A DNA stretch of 64,000 nucleotides, from the NCBI GenBank assembly GCA_023251135.1, contig JAHEZJ010000024.1:44036-108035 (forward strand). Direction: 5' to 3'. The position numbers and the translations under genes were made by a program. The notes beneath the pieces are model-generated. The model saw only the letters and a list, made by a program, of their open reading frames with translations, was not told the origin of the DNA and made no database searches. Positions 34,255-41,415 of the stretch are shown here, piece by piece (position 1 is the stretch's first letter; each line of letters begins with the position of its first letter). Origin of the DNA: Flavobacterium sp. GTDB taxonomy: Bacteria > Bacteroidota > Bacteroidia > Flavobacteriales > Flavobacteriaceae.

Positions 34255-35964
34255 TTATTTCGGGATGGATAGGTTTGCTTTAAATCCTTTATCGGGTTCT
34301 GTCTCAAAATCAATAGTTCCTTTAACAGCCTGAATGCGGTGTTCCATGTTTTGCAGGCCATTTTTTGCGGTACTGGCTTTTTCAAAACCTTTACCGTTAT
34401 CGGTATAATGTATGGAGATTGATTTCTCGTTATTTTCAAACTTTATTCCAACAATACTTGCCTGGCTGTGTTTTTTCATGTTCACCATTAATTCCTGTAA
34501 AATCCTGCTGATGGTAATTTTTTTGGTATCGTTAATCGCCTCCCAGTTGATCGTTTCTAAGTTGGTCACAATGATATTTCTTTCGTTGGTATTGTAAGTC
34601 GAAAGCATTTCTTTGATACTGCTGGTAAAATTTACACCCGTATCAATTTTATTGTTTTCTCTCGAAATTCCTCTTACACGACCGTAAATATCATCTAATT
34701 TTTGAAGTAGATTCTCTTTGGTACTTTCTTTAGACAGGGATTGGGACTCGGCAAAAGCAATCACATGAAATACATCGTTTGCCAGTTCATCGTGGATTTT
34801 TTTAGCAATTCGGGCTTCGGTTATATAGGAAGTTTTAAATTCGATCGCTCTGTTTTTATTTTTATAGTAACGTACTACAATTACAATTAGAATAACTAAG
34901 AAGAAGAAAATAATTGCAGATACAATTCTCAGGTATTTGGCCCTTTGAAGAGAAAGTAAGTTCTCTGCTTTTTCTAAACGAAGTTTTGCATTTTCATCCT
35001 TTTCCTTTTTAGCATCGTATTTAATTTTAGCAAACTTATTTTTGAAGTTGTTTCTGACCTTAATAATGCTGTCGTTTAGTTTAAAGTACTTCTGAACATA
35101 TTTACTGTTTTGAGCACTGTGATCGTTTGAAATTAAAATTTGCAGTGCTTCCAATCTTTCGTCTACACTGTTTAGTTTTGTAGCGTTACTATAAGCTGCA
35201 AGAGCATTTTCATCTGATTTCTGGATGTCTGTTTTAGCATAATAATCAGCGAGGTGCAGATAACTTTCAATGCTGCCGTAAGTGTCTTTAATTTCATTTC
35301 TGGTCTGGAGCGCTTCATTCATTAAAAGGAATCCTTTTTCGTCCATTCCATTCTTAAAATAGGCGTACCCTAGATTGTCCTGAATTCTTGCTTTAATAGA
35401 TATTTGAGATTTATCGTCCAGTAATTTAGTGCTTAAAGTGAATTCTAAAATAGAAATAGCTTGAGGATACTTTTTTTGCTGAATGTATACAGGGGCAATA
35501 TTACTTAAGGAGAATAGCTTTTGTAAAGCAGCTGGATTATCTTTTACAGCTTCTTTGTAGTAAAAAATGGCATCATTATATTGAGATAGTTCTTTGTCAG
35601 CAATACCTAATGCATTATTAATATCTGCTGAATACATGCTCTTTTTTTTAACATAGAGTATTGCTTCGGTCACAGTTTCTTTACTGCCGTAATAATCTCC
35701 ATTCACTTGTTGAATATATGCAATCATAGTTAGTACATATCCAATATTAGCGCTGTCTTTTAAGGTTTCATAAAGCTGCTTTGATTTATTAAATTCATAA
35801 AAGGAGGTATTAAAATTTTGTTTTTTAAAGCTTTCAATCCCTTTATCTCGTAAACGAAATGCCTCTTTTTGAATAGATGCTTTGTTGGCAATATTGGTTT
35901 TTTCTTCTTTACAGGAAAATAGAAAAAGAAGTATAATAAAATAAAAAAACGGGGACCGTAACAT
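34255..35964 (-). CDS. TPR sensor histidine kinase with lipoprotein-type signal (module copy 1, orphan)
   Basis: 569 residues. The signal sequence ends in a lipobox-like LFSCKE (Cys-18), residues about 30-300 are TPR repeats, a coiled linker (about 310-345) follows, and a membrane helix lies at about 346-366. The cytoplasmic HisKA_3-type dimer domain has the phospho-His in IAKKIHDELANDV (His-391), and the HATPase has N-box QELMVNMKKHSQ (490-501) and G1 DNGKGF (522-527). About 60 percent identical by eye to the kinase at 41416-43131, and the same length. No response regulator is adjacent, unlike the second copy. A proline-tailed lipoprotein gene lies 56 bp upstream. Confidence 0.93.
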   Translation of the reverse strand: MLRSPFFYFIILLFLFSCKEEKTNIANKASIQKEAFRLRDKGIESFKKQNFNTSFYEFNKSKQLYETLKDSANIGYVLTMIAYIQQVNGDYYGSKETVTEAILYVKKKSMYSADINNALGIADKELSQYNDAIFYYKEAVKDNPAALQKLFSLSNIAPVYIQQKKYPQAISILEFTLSTKLLDDKSQISIKARIQDNLGYAYFKNGMDEKGFLLMNEALQTRNEIKDTYGSIESYLHLADYYAKTDIQKSDENALAAYSNATKLNSVDERLEALQILISNDHSAQNSKYVQKYFKLNDSIIKVRNNFKNKFAKIKYDAKKEKDENAKLRLEKAENLLSLQRAKYLRIVSAIIFFFLVILIVIVVRYYKNKNRAIEFKTSYITEARIAKKIHDELANDVFHVIAFAESQSLSKESTKENLLQKLDDIYGRVRGISRENNKIDTGVNFTSSIKEMLSTYNTNERNIIVTNLETINWEAINDTKKITISRILQELMVNMKKHSQASIVGIKFENNEKSISIHYTDNGKGFEKASTAKNGLQNMEHRIQAVKGTIDFETEPDKGFKANLSIPK

Positions 35965-36020
35965 ATAAATTTACTTTCCCCGAAAATAGTAATTAATTTA
36001 GATATTAAAATATATATTTA

Positions 36021-36212
36021 TTAAATATCTGGCGGTGGTGGTGGTGGAGTCCCAGCACCACCAGTATCACCTGGTCCATCTGCAAAAGTTGGTTTTGCAG
36101 GATCAATAGATTTCTTTGTTTCCTGTTTGGTTTGAGTTTCGTATTCATCAGGTGTACAGGAGAACATGGTGAATAGTATCGTGAAAGCGATAAAAATTAT
36201 TAGCTTTTTCAT
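36021..36212 (-). CDS. Small proline-tailed lipoprotein (module copy 1)
   Basis: 63 residues. The signal peptide has the lipobox MFSC (Cys-19), then TPDEYETQTKQETKK, a short PAKPTFADGPGD segment and a six-proline tail, PPPPPPDI. Its counterpart at 43182-43358 keeps T-x-DEY-x-T, P-A-ADGPGD and the poly-proline tail. It is encoded just before the kinase on the same strand in both copies. A surface-anchored partner or ligand of the kinase's extracytoplasmic TPR region is an inference from position alone. Function unknown. Confidence 0.7.
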   Translation of the reverse strand: MKKLIIFIAFTILFTMFSCTPDEYETQTKQETKKSIDPAKPTFADGPGDTGGAGTPPPPPPDI

Positions 36213-36543
36213 TTTATTTAGATTTAGAAATTAGACATGGGTATTGCTGACCGGAGTTGATCCGGAGGTTGGTTAGGACAATACCAATTTGGTTTTTCGG
36301 GAAGTACAATGTGTAGAACTGTAAGACGTTATCTATACTTCCCGAATAAATTCGGTCTTACTGTTTTTTTACACTGTTAATTTGAACTAGTTTTATATTT
36401 TTGTTTTAATCTGCAGATAAAACTTGAACTAATTTCTATGGCAAAGTAAAGACGCTTTTAAGCCTTTATTGGTAAGGGATTCCCAGAATTCCCACGTTTT
36501 CCTGAGATTCCCAAAAATTCCTAAAAAATCCTAAAAAAATAAC
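36213..36543. other. Conserved divergent control region (copy 1)
   Basis: No ORF of note. It aligns along its length with 43359-43689: GGGAAGT...ACTTCCC, a following CCGAAT/ATTCGG hairpin, TGAACTAGTTT, CTGCAGAT, GGCAAAGTAA-GACGCTT-TAAGCCT and a string of TTCCC/TCCTAAA-type repeats before the plus-strand start. TATTTTTG at 36396-36403 is a candidate -7 box and would give a leader of about 135 nt for the plus-strand gene. Confidence 0.65.
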
Positions 36544-37161
36544 ATGCATAGCCAGACTTTAGAAGAATTTAAAAAAGCGATTAAGAATAAATATGAGATT
36601 GAGAAAGAAGGAGAATATTTCGATTATTTGTACAACCCCTCCCGCGGAAAACTCCGTGATTTGTGTTGGATTATCTACGAAAATAACCCGACTCAAGACG
36701 ATTTAAATGTTTTTAGAAATTTATTGTGTCTGGATTTTGACCATACAAGAAAGAATAAGTTTAACGAACAAAAAGACAAGTTCAGACCCATCGAAACGTT
36801 TTTTAAAGGCGAAACAGACCCATCGAATATCGATGCGATAAATCTGGCGGCTGTTATCGTCGATTTTCAGCCACGTCCTTTTAAAAAGTTCAATGAAAAG
36901 TGCCGAATCAATGAGGCCAAACACATGGTAAGTGTGGTCGAAATGAATGCAGCAGCTCAGATAGAGATCATAGAAGAAGGTAATCTTGTGGAAAGTTACC
37001 CTCAAAAAGGAAATCGTTTCTATAATTTTAAGTACGTACTCTCTAAAAAAATAGTCAAGAAAATCTATCCAAGAAAAATAATTACAGCTACGGTTGGGGC
37101 GGTCGCTTTTGTGTCTTCTGCGCGTTTGTACTTTGTGAAGAAAAAAGACCAAACGGAATAG
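36544..37161 (+). CDS. Uncharacterised C-terminally membrane-anchored protein (module copy 1)
   Basis: 205 residues. Residues 1-116 form a domain shared with 43690-44688: EEFKKAIKNKYEIEKE, RDLCWIIYENN, DDLNVFRN, KFRPIETFFKGETDP, INLAAVIVDFQPRPFKKF. After a basic linker a single membrane helix lies at about 179-197 (ITATVGAVAFVSSARLYF), followed by a short Lys-rich tail. There is no signal peptide, so the N-terminal domain should be cytoplasmic (inference). I do not recognise the domain. It is divergent from the kinase/lipoprotein pair and shares its control region. Confidence 0.75.
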   Translation: MHSQTLEEFKKAIKNKYEIEKEGEYFDYLYNPSRGKLRDLCWIIYENNPTQDDLNVFRNLLCLDFDHTRKNKFNEQKDKFRPIETFFKGETDPSNIDAINLAAVIVDFQPRPFKKFNEKCRINEAKHMVSVVEMNAAAQIEIIEEGNLVESYPQKGNRFYNFKYVLSKKIVKKIYPRKIITATVGAVAFVSSARLYFVKKKDQTE

Positions 37162-37481
37162 TTTCTAATGGAAGTAGGGAAGCATTCTGAAAAAGAGAAT
37201 GCGTGAAGAAAGGTGTAAAAGAATAATTTTTTGAGGCGCAATTTGGGCGTTTAGATAGTTTGTTTTTCGGCATATAGGTACTGTTATTTATACTATAAAG
37301 ATAAGAAAAAATAACCAATAAACCTAGTGAATACAAGGGAAATAGGTGTTTTTTTGCTATAAAAAAGCACTTTTTTTTGGGGAACTTTGTAGCCCTATAA
37401 CCTTAATTTTTATGCCGAAATAATTTGTTTTTTAGGGCTAATTGGATTGTCGTGAAATGGCTTTTTGCAGGGCTGGGAATT
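37162..37481. other. Intergenic region, hairpin only
   Basis: No gene seen. An A/T-rich hairpin (GTGTTTTTTTGC to AAAAAAGCAC, about 37348-37372) followed by T8 could terminate the plus-strand gene. The rest is AT-rich without obvious structure. Confidence 0.4.
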
Positions 37482-38834
37482 CTAGGATAAAAAATCTTTA
37501 AACCACAATCCCGAATGTTTAATAGTTCTTTGCTGAGTGTCGAAATCGACGTGTATTAATCCAAATCGGGCGTTGTAACCCTCGGCCCATTCAAAATTAT
37601 CGGTAAGGGTCCATACAAAATAACCGTCCACGGCAAGGCCGTCTTTTTTGGCTTTGAGTATTTGCTCTAAATGATCCTGAATGTAATGCGTGCGTTTGAT
37701 GTCGTACACCTTTCCATTTTTTAGCGTGTCCGGAAAAGCGGCACCATTTTCGGTAATAATGATTTTCCTGATGCCTTCATACGCGTTGAATTTTTTGAGT
37801 ACCTGATAAAGAGCAGGCGGGTACACTTCCCATCCCATGTCGGTTGAAATGACATTCCTTTTTTCGGCACTAATCAGTTCGGCACCAATGTAAGGAATGA
37901 GTAAAGACGATTTTACAACTTCGCGGGTGTAACATTGCAGACCTATAAAATCAAAGTCAAAAGACAAATTATTGAGATCATCTTCTACAATATAAGCATT
38001 TAGCTTTTTTAATACAGGCAGATCGGCCTGAGGATAACCTAAACCTAAAATAGGTTCAATAAAAGTTCGGTTTAATAGCGTATCTACTCTTTTTGCCGCC
38101 TCAACGTCTTTTGAAGAGGTTGTTGCCGGCTCAATATGTGTACAGGAAAATGTGGTGCCGATATGGGCATTCGGTATGTGGTTTCGAATTATTTTGGCAC
38201 CCGCAGTTGTCGCTAAAGTTACATGGTGCATGGCTTTGAGGTAATTGGTAATGCCTTTTTTTCCCGGGGCATGAATCCCCAAAAAGTATCCTGCTCCTGT
38301 AAAAACCGAAGGCTCATTGATCACCATCCAGTTTTTAACACGATCACCAAAATGCTGTACACAAACGGCAACGTATGCTGAAAACCAATTAACTGATTCA
38401 CGATTGGTCCAGCCTCCTTTTACTTCTAAATCATGCGGTAAATCCCAATGATAAAGTGTAATCCAGGGTTCTATTCCGGAGGACAGCAGCGAATCAATAA
38501 TTTTGTTGTAATAGGCTATTCCGGCCTCATTTACTGGAGAAACTCCGCTAGGCATGATTCTCGGCCAGCTGATCGAAAATCGAAAATTCGGAATGTTCAG
38601 TTCACGGATTAAGTCAATATCGTTTTGGTACGAATTGTAAAAATCGCAGGCGGTTAAGGCATGATGTCCGTTTTTTATTTTTCCTTTTTGGGAAGTAAAA
38701 ACATCCCAAATCGAACGTCCTTTGCCATCGGTATCAGCTGCGCCTTCAATTTGGAAAGCGGCGGTTGAAACACCCCACAAGAAATCATCTCCAAACTGGT
38801 TTTTGTGCAAAAATGAGGTCTCAACTTTATTCAT
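37482..38834 (-). CDS. Glycoside hydrolase family 1 beta-glucosidase
   Basis: 450 residues, a full-length GH1 (alpha/beta)8 barrel without signal peptide, so cytoplasmic. The acid/base Glu-174 is in VINEPS, and the nucleophile Glu-362 is in IIITENGAAF. Sugar-binding GVSTAAFQIEG at 21-31 and the WTLTDNFEWAEGY aglycone loop near the end are intact. It hydrolyses beta-linked gluco- or galactosides brought in by transporters. Single gene; it sits between the two signalling modules. Confidence 0.94.
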   Translation of the reverse strand: MNKVETSFLHKNQFGDDFLWGVSTAAFQIEGAADTDGKGRSIWDVFTSQKGKIKNGHHALTACDFYNSYQNDIDLIRELNIPNFRFSISWPRIMPSGVSPVNEAGIAYYNKIIDSLLSSGIEPWITLYHWDLPHDLEVKGGWTNRESVNWFSAYVAVCVQHFGDRVKNWMVINEPSVFTGAGYFLGIHAPGKKGITNYLKAMHHVTLATTAGAKIIRNHIPNAHIGTTFSCTHIEPATTSSKDVEAAKRVDTLLNRTFIEPILGLGYPQADLPVLKKLNAYIVEDDLNNLSFDFDFIGLQCYTREVVKSSLLIPYIGAELISAEKRNVISTDMGWEVYPPALYQVLKKFNAYEGIRKIIITENGAAFPDTLKNGKVYDIKRTHYIQDHLEQILKAKKDGLAVDGYFVWTLTDNFEWAEGYNARFGLIHVDFDTQQRTIKHSGLWFKDFLS

Positions 38835-39048
38835 TCAATTGTACTTTCCTTTTTAAAATTGTCGTTTATTAATGAAGGAAAGAAGATTGCATCGCTCTTA
38901 AAAAAAGCCATTCTTTGAATGAAACCAGAAAATTTAGATTAAAGAATTTCATGATATTTAGTTTTAATCAAATTAATAAAACTAATGTGAATTAAATGTA
39001 AAGTGATTATTATCAAATGTTTAAATGATTCTGTTTGTCTTAAATAGA

Positions 39049-39252
39049 TCAATCTTCCCAACCGCAAAGGCTAAGTCCAAGACCTTGGGCACGCTTCAGC
39101 GTTACTTTCGTAATTTCACTGCGGCAAGAGGTCAGACCTCGGCAATTTTCGTTGTAATGGAATTTTTTAGCACCTGTCGGGCCGCAGATGTATACTTTGG
39201 CTTCAAATGGGTGAAAAGAGGTTAGGAATATAAAAAGTAAAATGTATTTCAT
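39049..39252 (-). CDS. Small secreted cysteine/histidine-motif protein
   Basis: 67 residues. The signal sequence is MKYILLFIFLTSFHPFEA; the mature part has the pattern C-x5-KFHYNENCRGLTSCRSEI and ends with LCGWED. This C...H...C...C...CGWED arrangement recurs in short secreted Bacteroidota proteins and could bind zinc, but no function is established. It overlaps nothing and stands at the start of a run of small minus-strand genes (39049-40659). Confidence 0.65.
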   Translation of the reverse strand: MKYILLFIFLTSFHPFEAKVYICGPTGAKKFHYNENCRGLTSCRSEITKVTLKRAQGLGLSLCGWED

Positions 39253-39276
39253 AGGAATGGGTTTGGAGTAAGTTAG

Positions 39277-39699
39277 TTATTGCACCACCAGTTGATAGGT
39301 ATTCCCTTTTAAATCTGTAGCATTTAGTTTCCCGTGTTCTATCCATTCCGTTTTAATCTCGAGATCGGGAATACTATCAAATTTTAAAATACCGGCACCG
39401 TATTTTCCTTTTACATTGATGTTTCCAAAAACTGAATCTCCTTTGAAATTGATACCTTTTACGTTATAATTGTATTCATAATTTCCCGTAGTACCAGTTC
39501 TGTATTTGTATTGGTATTCAGTGTCTACGTGGTAGGTTTTGGCTTCTTCCGGATTAATAGTCTGGCGATCTGTCGGAGTAATTACCTCCTCATAAAAAGT
39601 GTTTATTTTTTGAGGAGGCAATTTTTTATGGCAGGAGTTCATTGCTAGCGTTAGAATTAGGAATGAACTTTTATAGAAAGCTCTATAATTGTGAAACAT
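39277..39699 (-). CDS. Putative lipoprotein, function unknown
   Basis: 140 residues. The N-terminal hydrophobic segment ends at Cys-23 (AMNSCHKK), consistent with a lipoprotein. The C-terminal half is a beta-rich segment with repeated GNxN-V-KG turns (YNVKGINFKGDSVFGNINVKGKYGAGIL). No known family recognised. It is 24 bp from the small secreted protein and 21 bp from the TM2 gene on the same strand, so likely in one transcript. Confidence 0.65.
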   Translation of the reverse strand: MFHNYRAFYKSSFLILTLAMNSCHKKLPPQKINTFYEEVITPTDRQTINPEEAKTYHVDTEYQYKYRTGTTGNYEYNYNVKGINFKGDSVFGNINVKGKYGAGILKFDSIPDLEIKTEWIEHGKLNATDLKGNTYQLVVQ

Positions 39700-39720
39700 A
39701 TTTTTTAATGTATTTGAAAG

Positions 39721-39930
39721 CTAAAATCCATTGTTGTACTTCACGTTAAATGAATGATCAGACATAAATAACAATCCAAAGAATTCAAAGAAAGCCAGTA
39801 TAGTGGGAATAAGTGTCCAGCAAAATAAGATATACAGTATTCCTTGTGTTGATTTTCCTAAATAGAATTTGTGAATTCCAATTCCTCCAAAGAAGAAAGT
39901 CAAAATTGTTGCAGTTAGTTTACTTTTCAT
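39721..39930 (-). CDS. TM2-domain protein
   Basis: 69 residues, two membrane helices. The TM2 signature is present: FGGIGIHKFYLGKSTQGILY, with the WTLIPTILAFFEFFGLL second helix. TM2 proteins are small membrane proteins of unknown biochemical role. The stop lies 21 bp from the lipoprotein gene, and its start is 3 bp after the PH-SHOCT gene stop, so the two are translated together. The PH/SHOCT plus TM2 pairing is common in bacterial genomes. Confidence 0.85.
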   Translation of the reverse strand: MKSKLTATILTFFFGGIGIHKFYLGKSTQGILYILFCWTLIPTILAFFEFFGLLFMSDHSFNVKYNNGF

Positions 39931-39933
39931 AAT

Positions 39934-40536
39934 TTACATTTTAGATAATATTTCAGTTTTTTTTGAGTCAAATTCGGTTTGCGAAATGATTTCGCCTTCC
40001 AGTAATTTTTTGAGTTTGTTAAGTGTTTCAATAGGATCTTCTTTTTGCTCTGTATTTTGAGGGGTTGAGGTTCCCGTATTTACGATAATTCCTCCTCCGG
40101 CAATTGCTCTTTTATTTTCAAGATCGCACTCGCGTCTGTAAGCAACCATTTCTTCTTCTTTTTCCTGAGCAAATTGATACAATTTTCTAGCCTGTGACTT
40201 TGGTAAATAATCGAGCATGTTCATTTTTCCTGTGACAGTTTTCATAGAAAAAGTTGCCCCCATAATTCCTTCTTTCATATGACAATCTAAGATGTCTTTC
40301 CAGACATAATCCTGAAAATCCATTGATAATCCTAAATTTTTAGGTCTGCAGAAGATTATTCTTTTGTTTGTTAGCGCAATACAGTCAGGGGATAAATTTA
40401 AGGTCGGTTTTTTTTGTACTGCGATGTACTCTATTTGTTCGCCTGAGGTGAGTAATCCATTGACTTTGGTTAATAGTTTTTCAACTGCTTTCGGGTCTTG
40501 TTCTTCGTTTAAGAATTTTTTTAAATCGTTTATCAT
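39934..40536 (-). CDS. PH-like (bPH) and SHOCT domain protein
   Basis: 200 residues, soluble. Residues about 30-130 form a bacterial PH-like domain (LLTSGEQIEYIAVQKKP, CIALTNKRIIFCRPK, SMKTVTGKMNMLDYLPKSQARKLYQF). Residues about 168-200 form a SHOCT motif (IETLNKLKKLLEGEIISQTEFDSKK). Such proteins are often linked to small membrane partners; here it precedes the TM2 gene by 3 bp. Function unknown. Confidence 0.82.
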   Translation of the reverse strand: MINDLKKFLNEEQDPKAVEKLLTKVNGLLTSGEQIEYIAVQKKPTLNLSPDCIALTNKRIIFCRPKNLGLSMDFQDYVWKDILDCHMKEGIMGATFSMKTVTGKMNMLDYLPKSQARKLYQFAQEKEEEMVAYRRECDLENKRAIAGGGIIVNTGTSTPQNTEQKEDPIETLNKLKKLLEGEIISQTEFDSKKTEILSKM

Positions 40537-40551
40537 AATTGGTTTTTTAAA

Positions 40552-40659
40552 TTATTGTTTGTATTCGGGTACTTCTATTAATAGCTGATCTGAACGAATT
40601 GTTCTTTTATTTTTATCAAATGTAGTTCCGTTAAGAATGAGTATTTTACGGAAATCCAT
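40552..40659 (-). CDS. Possible 35-residue ORF
   Basis: ATG at 40659-40657, TAA at 40552-40554. The peptide starts MDFRKILILNGTTF and ends VPEYKQ. It lies 15 bp before the PH-SHOCT gene and 25 bp after the terminator stem of the response regulator, so it would be first in the run of small genes. I see no good ribosome site, and it may be chance or a remnant. Confidence 0.3.
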   Translation of the reverse strand: MDFRKILILNGTTFDKNKRTIRSDQLLIEVPEYKQ

Positions 40660-40686
40660 AATCCACAAAATTTATATTCAGGCCAT

Positions 40687-40710
40687 AAAAAAAGCCCCCG
40701 AAGGAGCTTT
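40687..40710 (-). terminator. Terminator after the response regulator
   Basis: On the minus strand AAGCTCC-TTCG-GGGGCTT followed by T7; 30 bp beyond the regulator stop. Confidence 0.85.
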
Positions 40711-40739
40711 GAAAAGGTATAATGAAGTACAGGGAACTT

Positions 40740-41408
40740 TTAGATAATTCCCATGTCTTTGGTAATGGTAACCAAATGAATTGTATTGTTTGCCTTAAAA
40801 AAGTCTTTGAGTTTAGACAATCTTTTTTCCACGGCACTTTTACTATTGGGTTTAATGTCGGTGCTTTTAAAAATTTCTATGATTTCATCCTGTGACGTTC
40901 CGGCTGATAAGTATTTCAGAATTTTAATATCGACATCATCTATTTCGAAGTTGTTTTTTTCCTGAAGAGCAGAAGCCACTTCGGGTGAAATAAACCTTTG
41001 ATCTGACGTCGAGATCAAGTGAATTGCTTTTTTTAGTTCTTCGATGCTATTCATACTTTTTGATACAAAGGCATCAATCCTTGCATTCTCGAAAAGAGAT
41101 TTAATTCGATAGCTTTTATCTTCCACCGAATAAGCAATGATTTTAATGTTGGGTTGTAATTCACGCACTTTTTGAACCAGTTCATCTCCACTGGCAATTT
41201 TTACTTCGCGGTGATCTGTTTTGAACGAAAGGTCACTAATTAATAAATCATAAGGTTTATTGTCCTGAATCGCTTTGCGTATTTTTAGAAAGGCTTCATC
41301 ACAATACTTGGATTGCTGAAAATTGATAATATCCAAATCTCTTAAGACTTGTTCGATTCCTAAATTCATAGTATCAACGTCTTCGGCAACTATTACTTTT
41401 TTAAACAT
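40740..41408 (-). CDS. Response regulator with LuxR-type DNA-binding domain (module copy 2)
   Basis: 222 residues. The receiver domain covers 1-125 with the acidic pair Glu-9/Asp-10, phospho-acceptor Asp-59 (LLISDLSF) and Lys of the SKSMNSIEEL loop. The C-terminal 60 residues are a diverged LuxR/FixJ-type helix-turn-helix (ILKYLSAGTSQDEIIEIFKS, then SKSAVEKRLSKLKDFF). It starts 7 bp after the kinase stop, so it is the partner of the kinase at 41416-43131. The left copy has no equivalent, so this regulator may serve both kinases. Confidence 0.92.
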   Translation of the reverse strand: MFKKVIVAEDVDTMNLGIEQVLRDLDIINFQQSKYCDEAFLKIRKAIQDNKPYDLLISDLSFKTDHREVKIASGDELVQKVRELQPNIKIIAYSVEDKSYRIKSLFENARIDAFVSKSMNSIEELKKAIHLISTSDQRFISPEVASALQEKNNFEIDDVDIKILKYLSAGTSQDEIIEIFKSTDIKPNSKSAVEKRLSKLKDFFKANNTIHLVTITKDMGII

Positions 41409-41415
41409 AGAGTTG

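Noticed and set aside
36721-37336. Minus-strand frames opposite and beyond the module-1 membrane gene
   Set aside because: The plus-strand frame has a paralogue and conserved upstream region, so the minus frames are chance.
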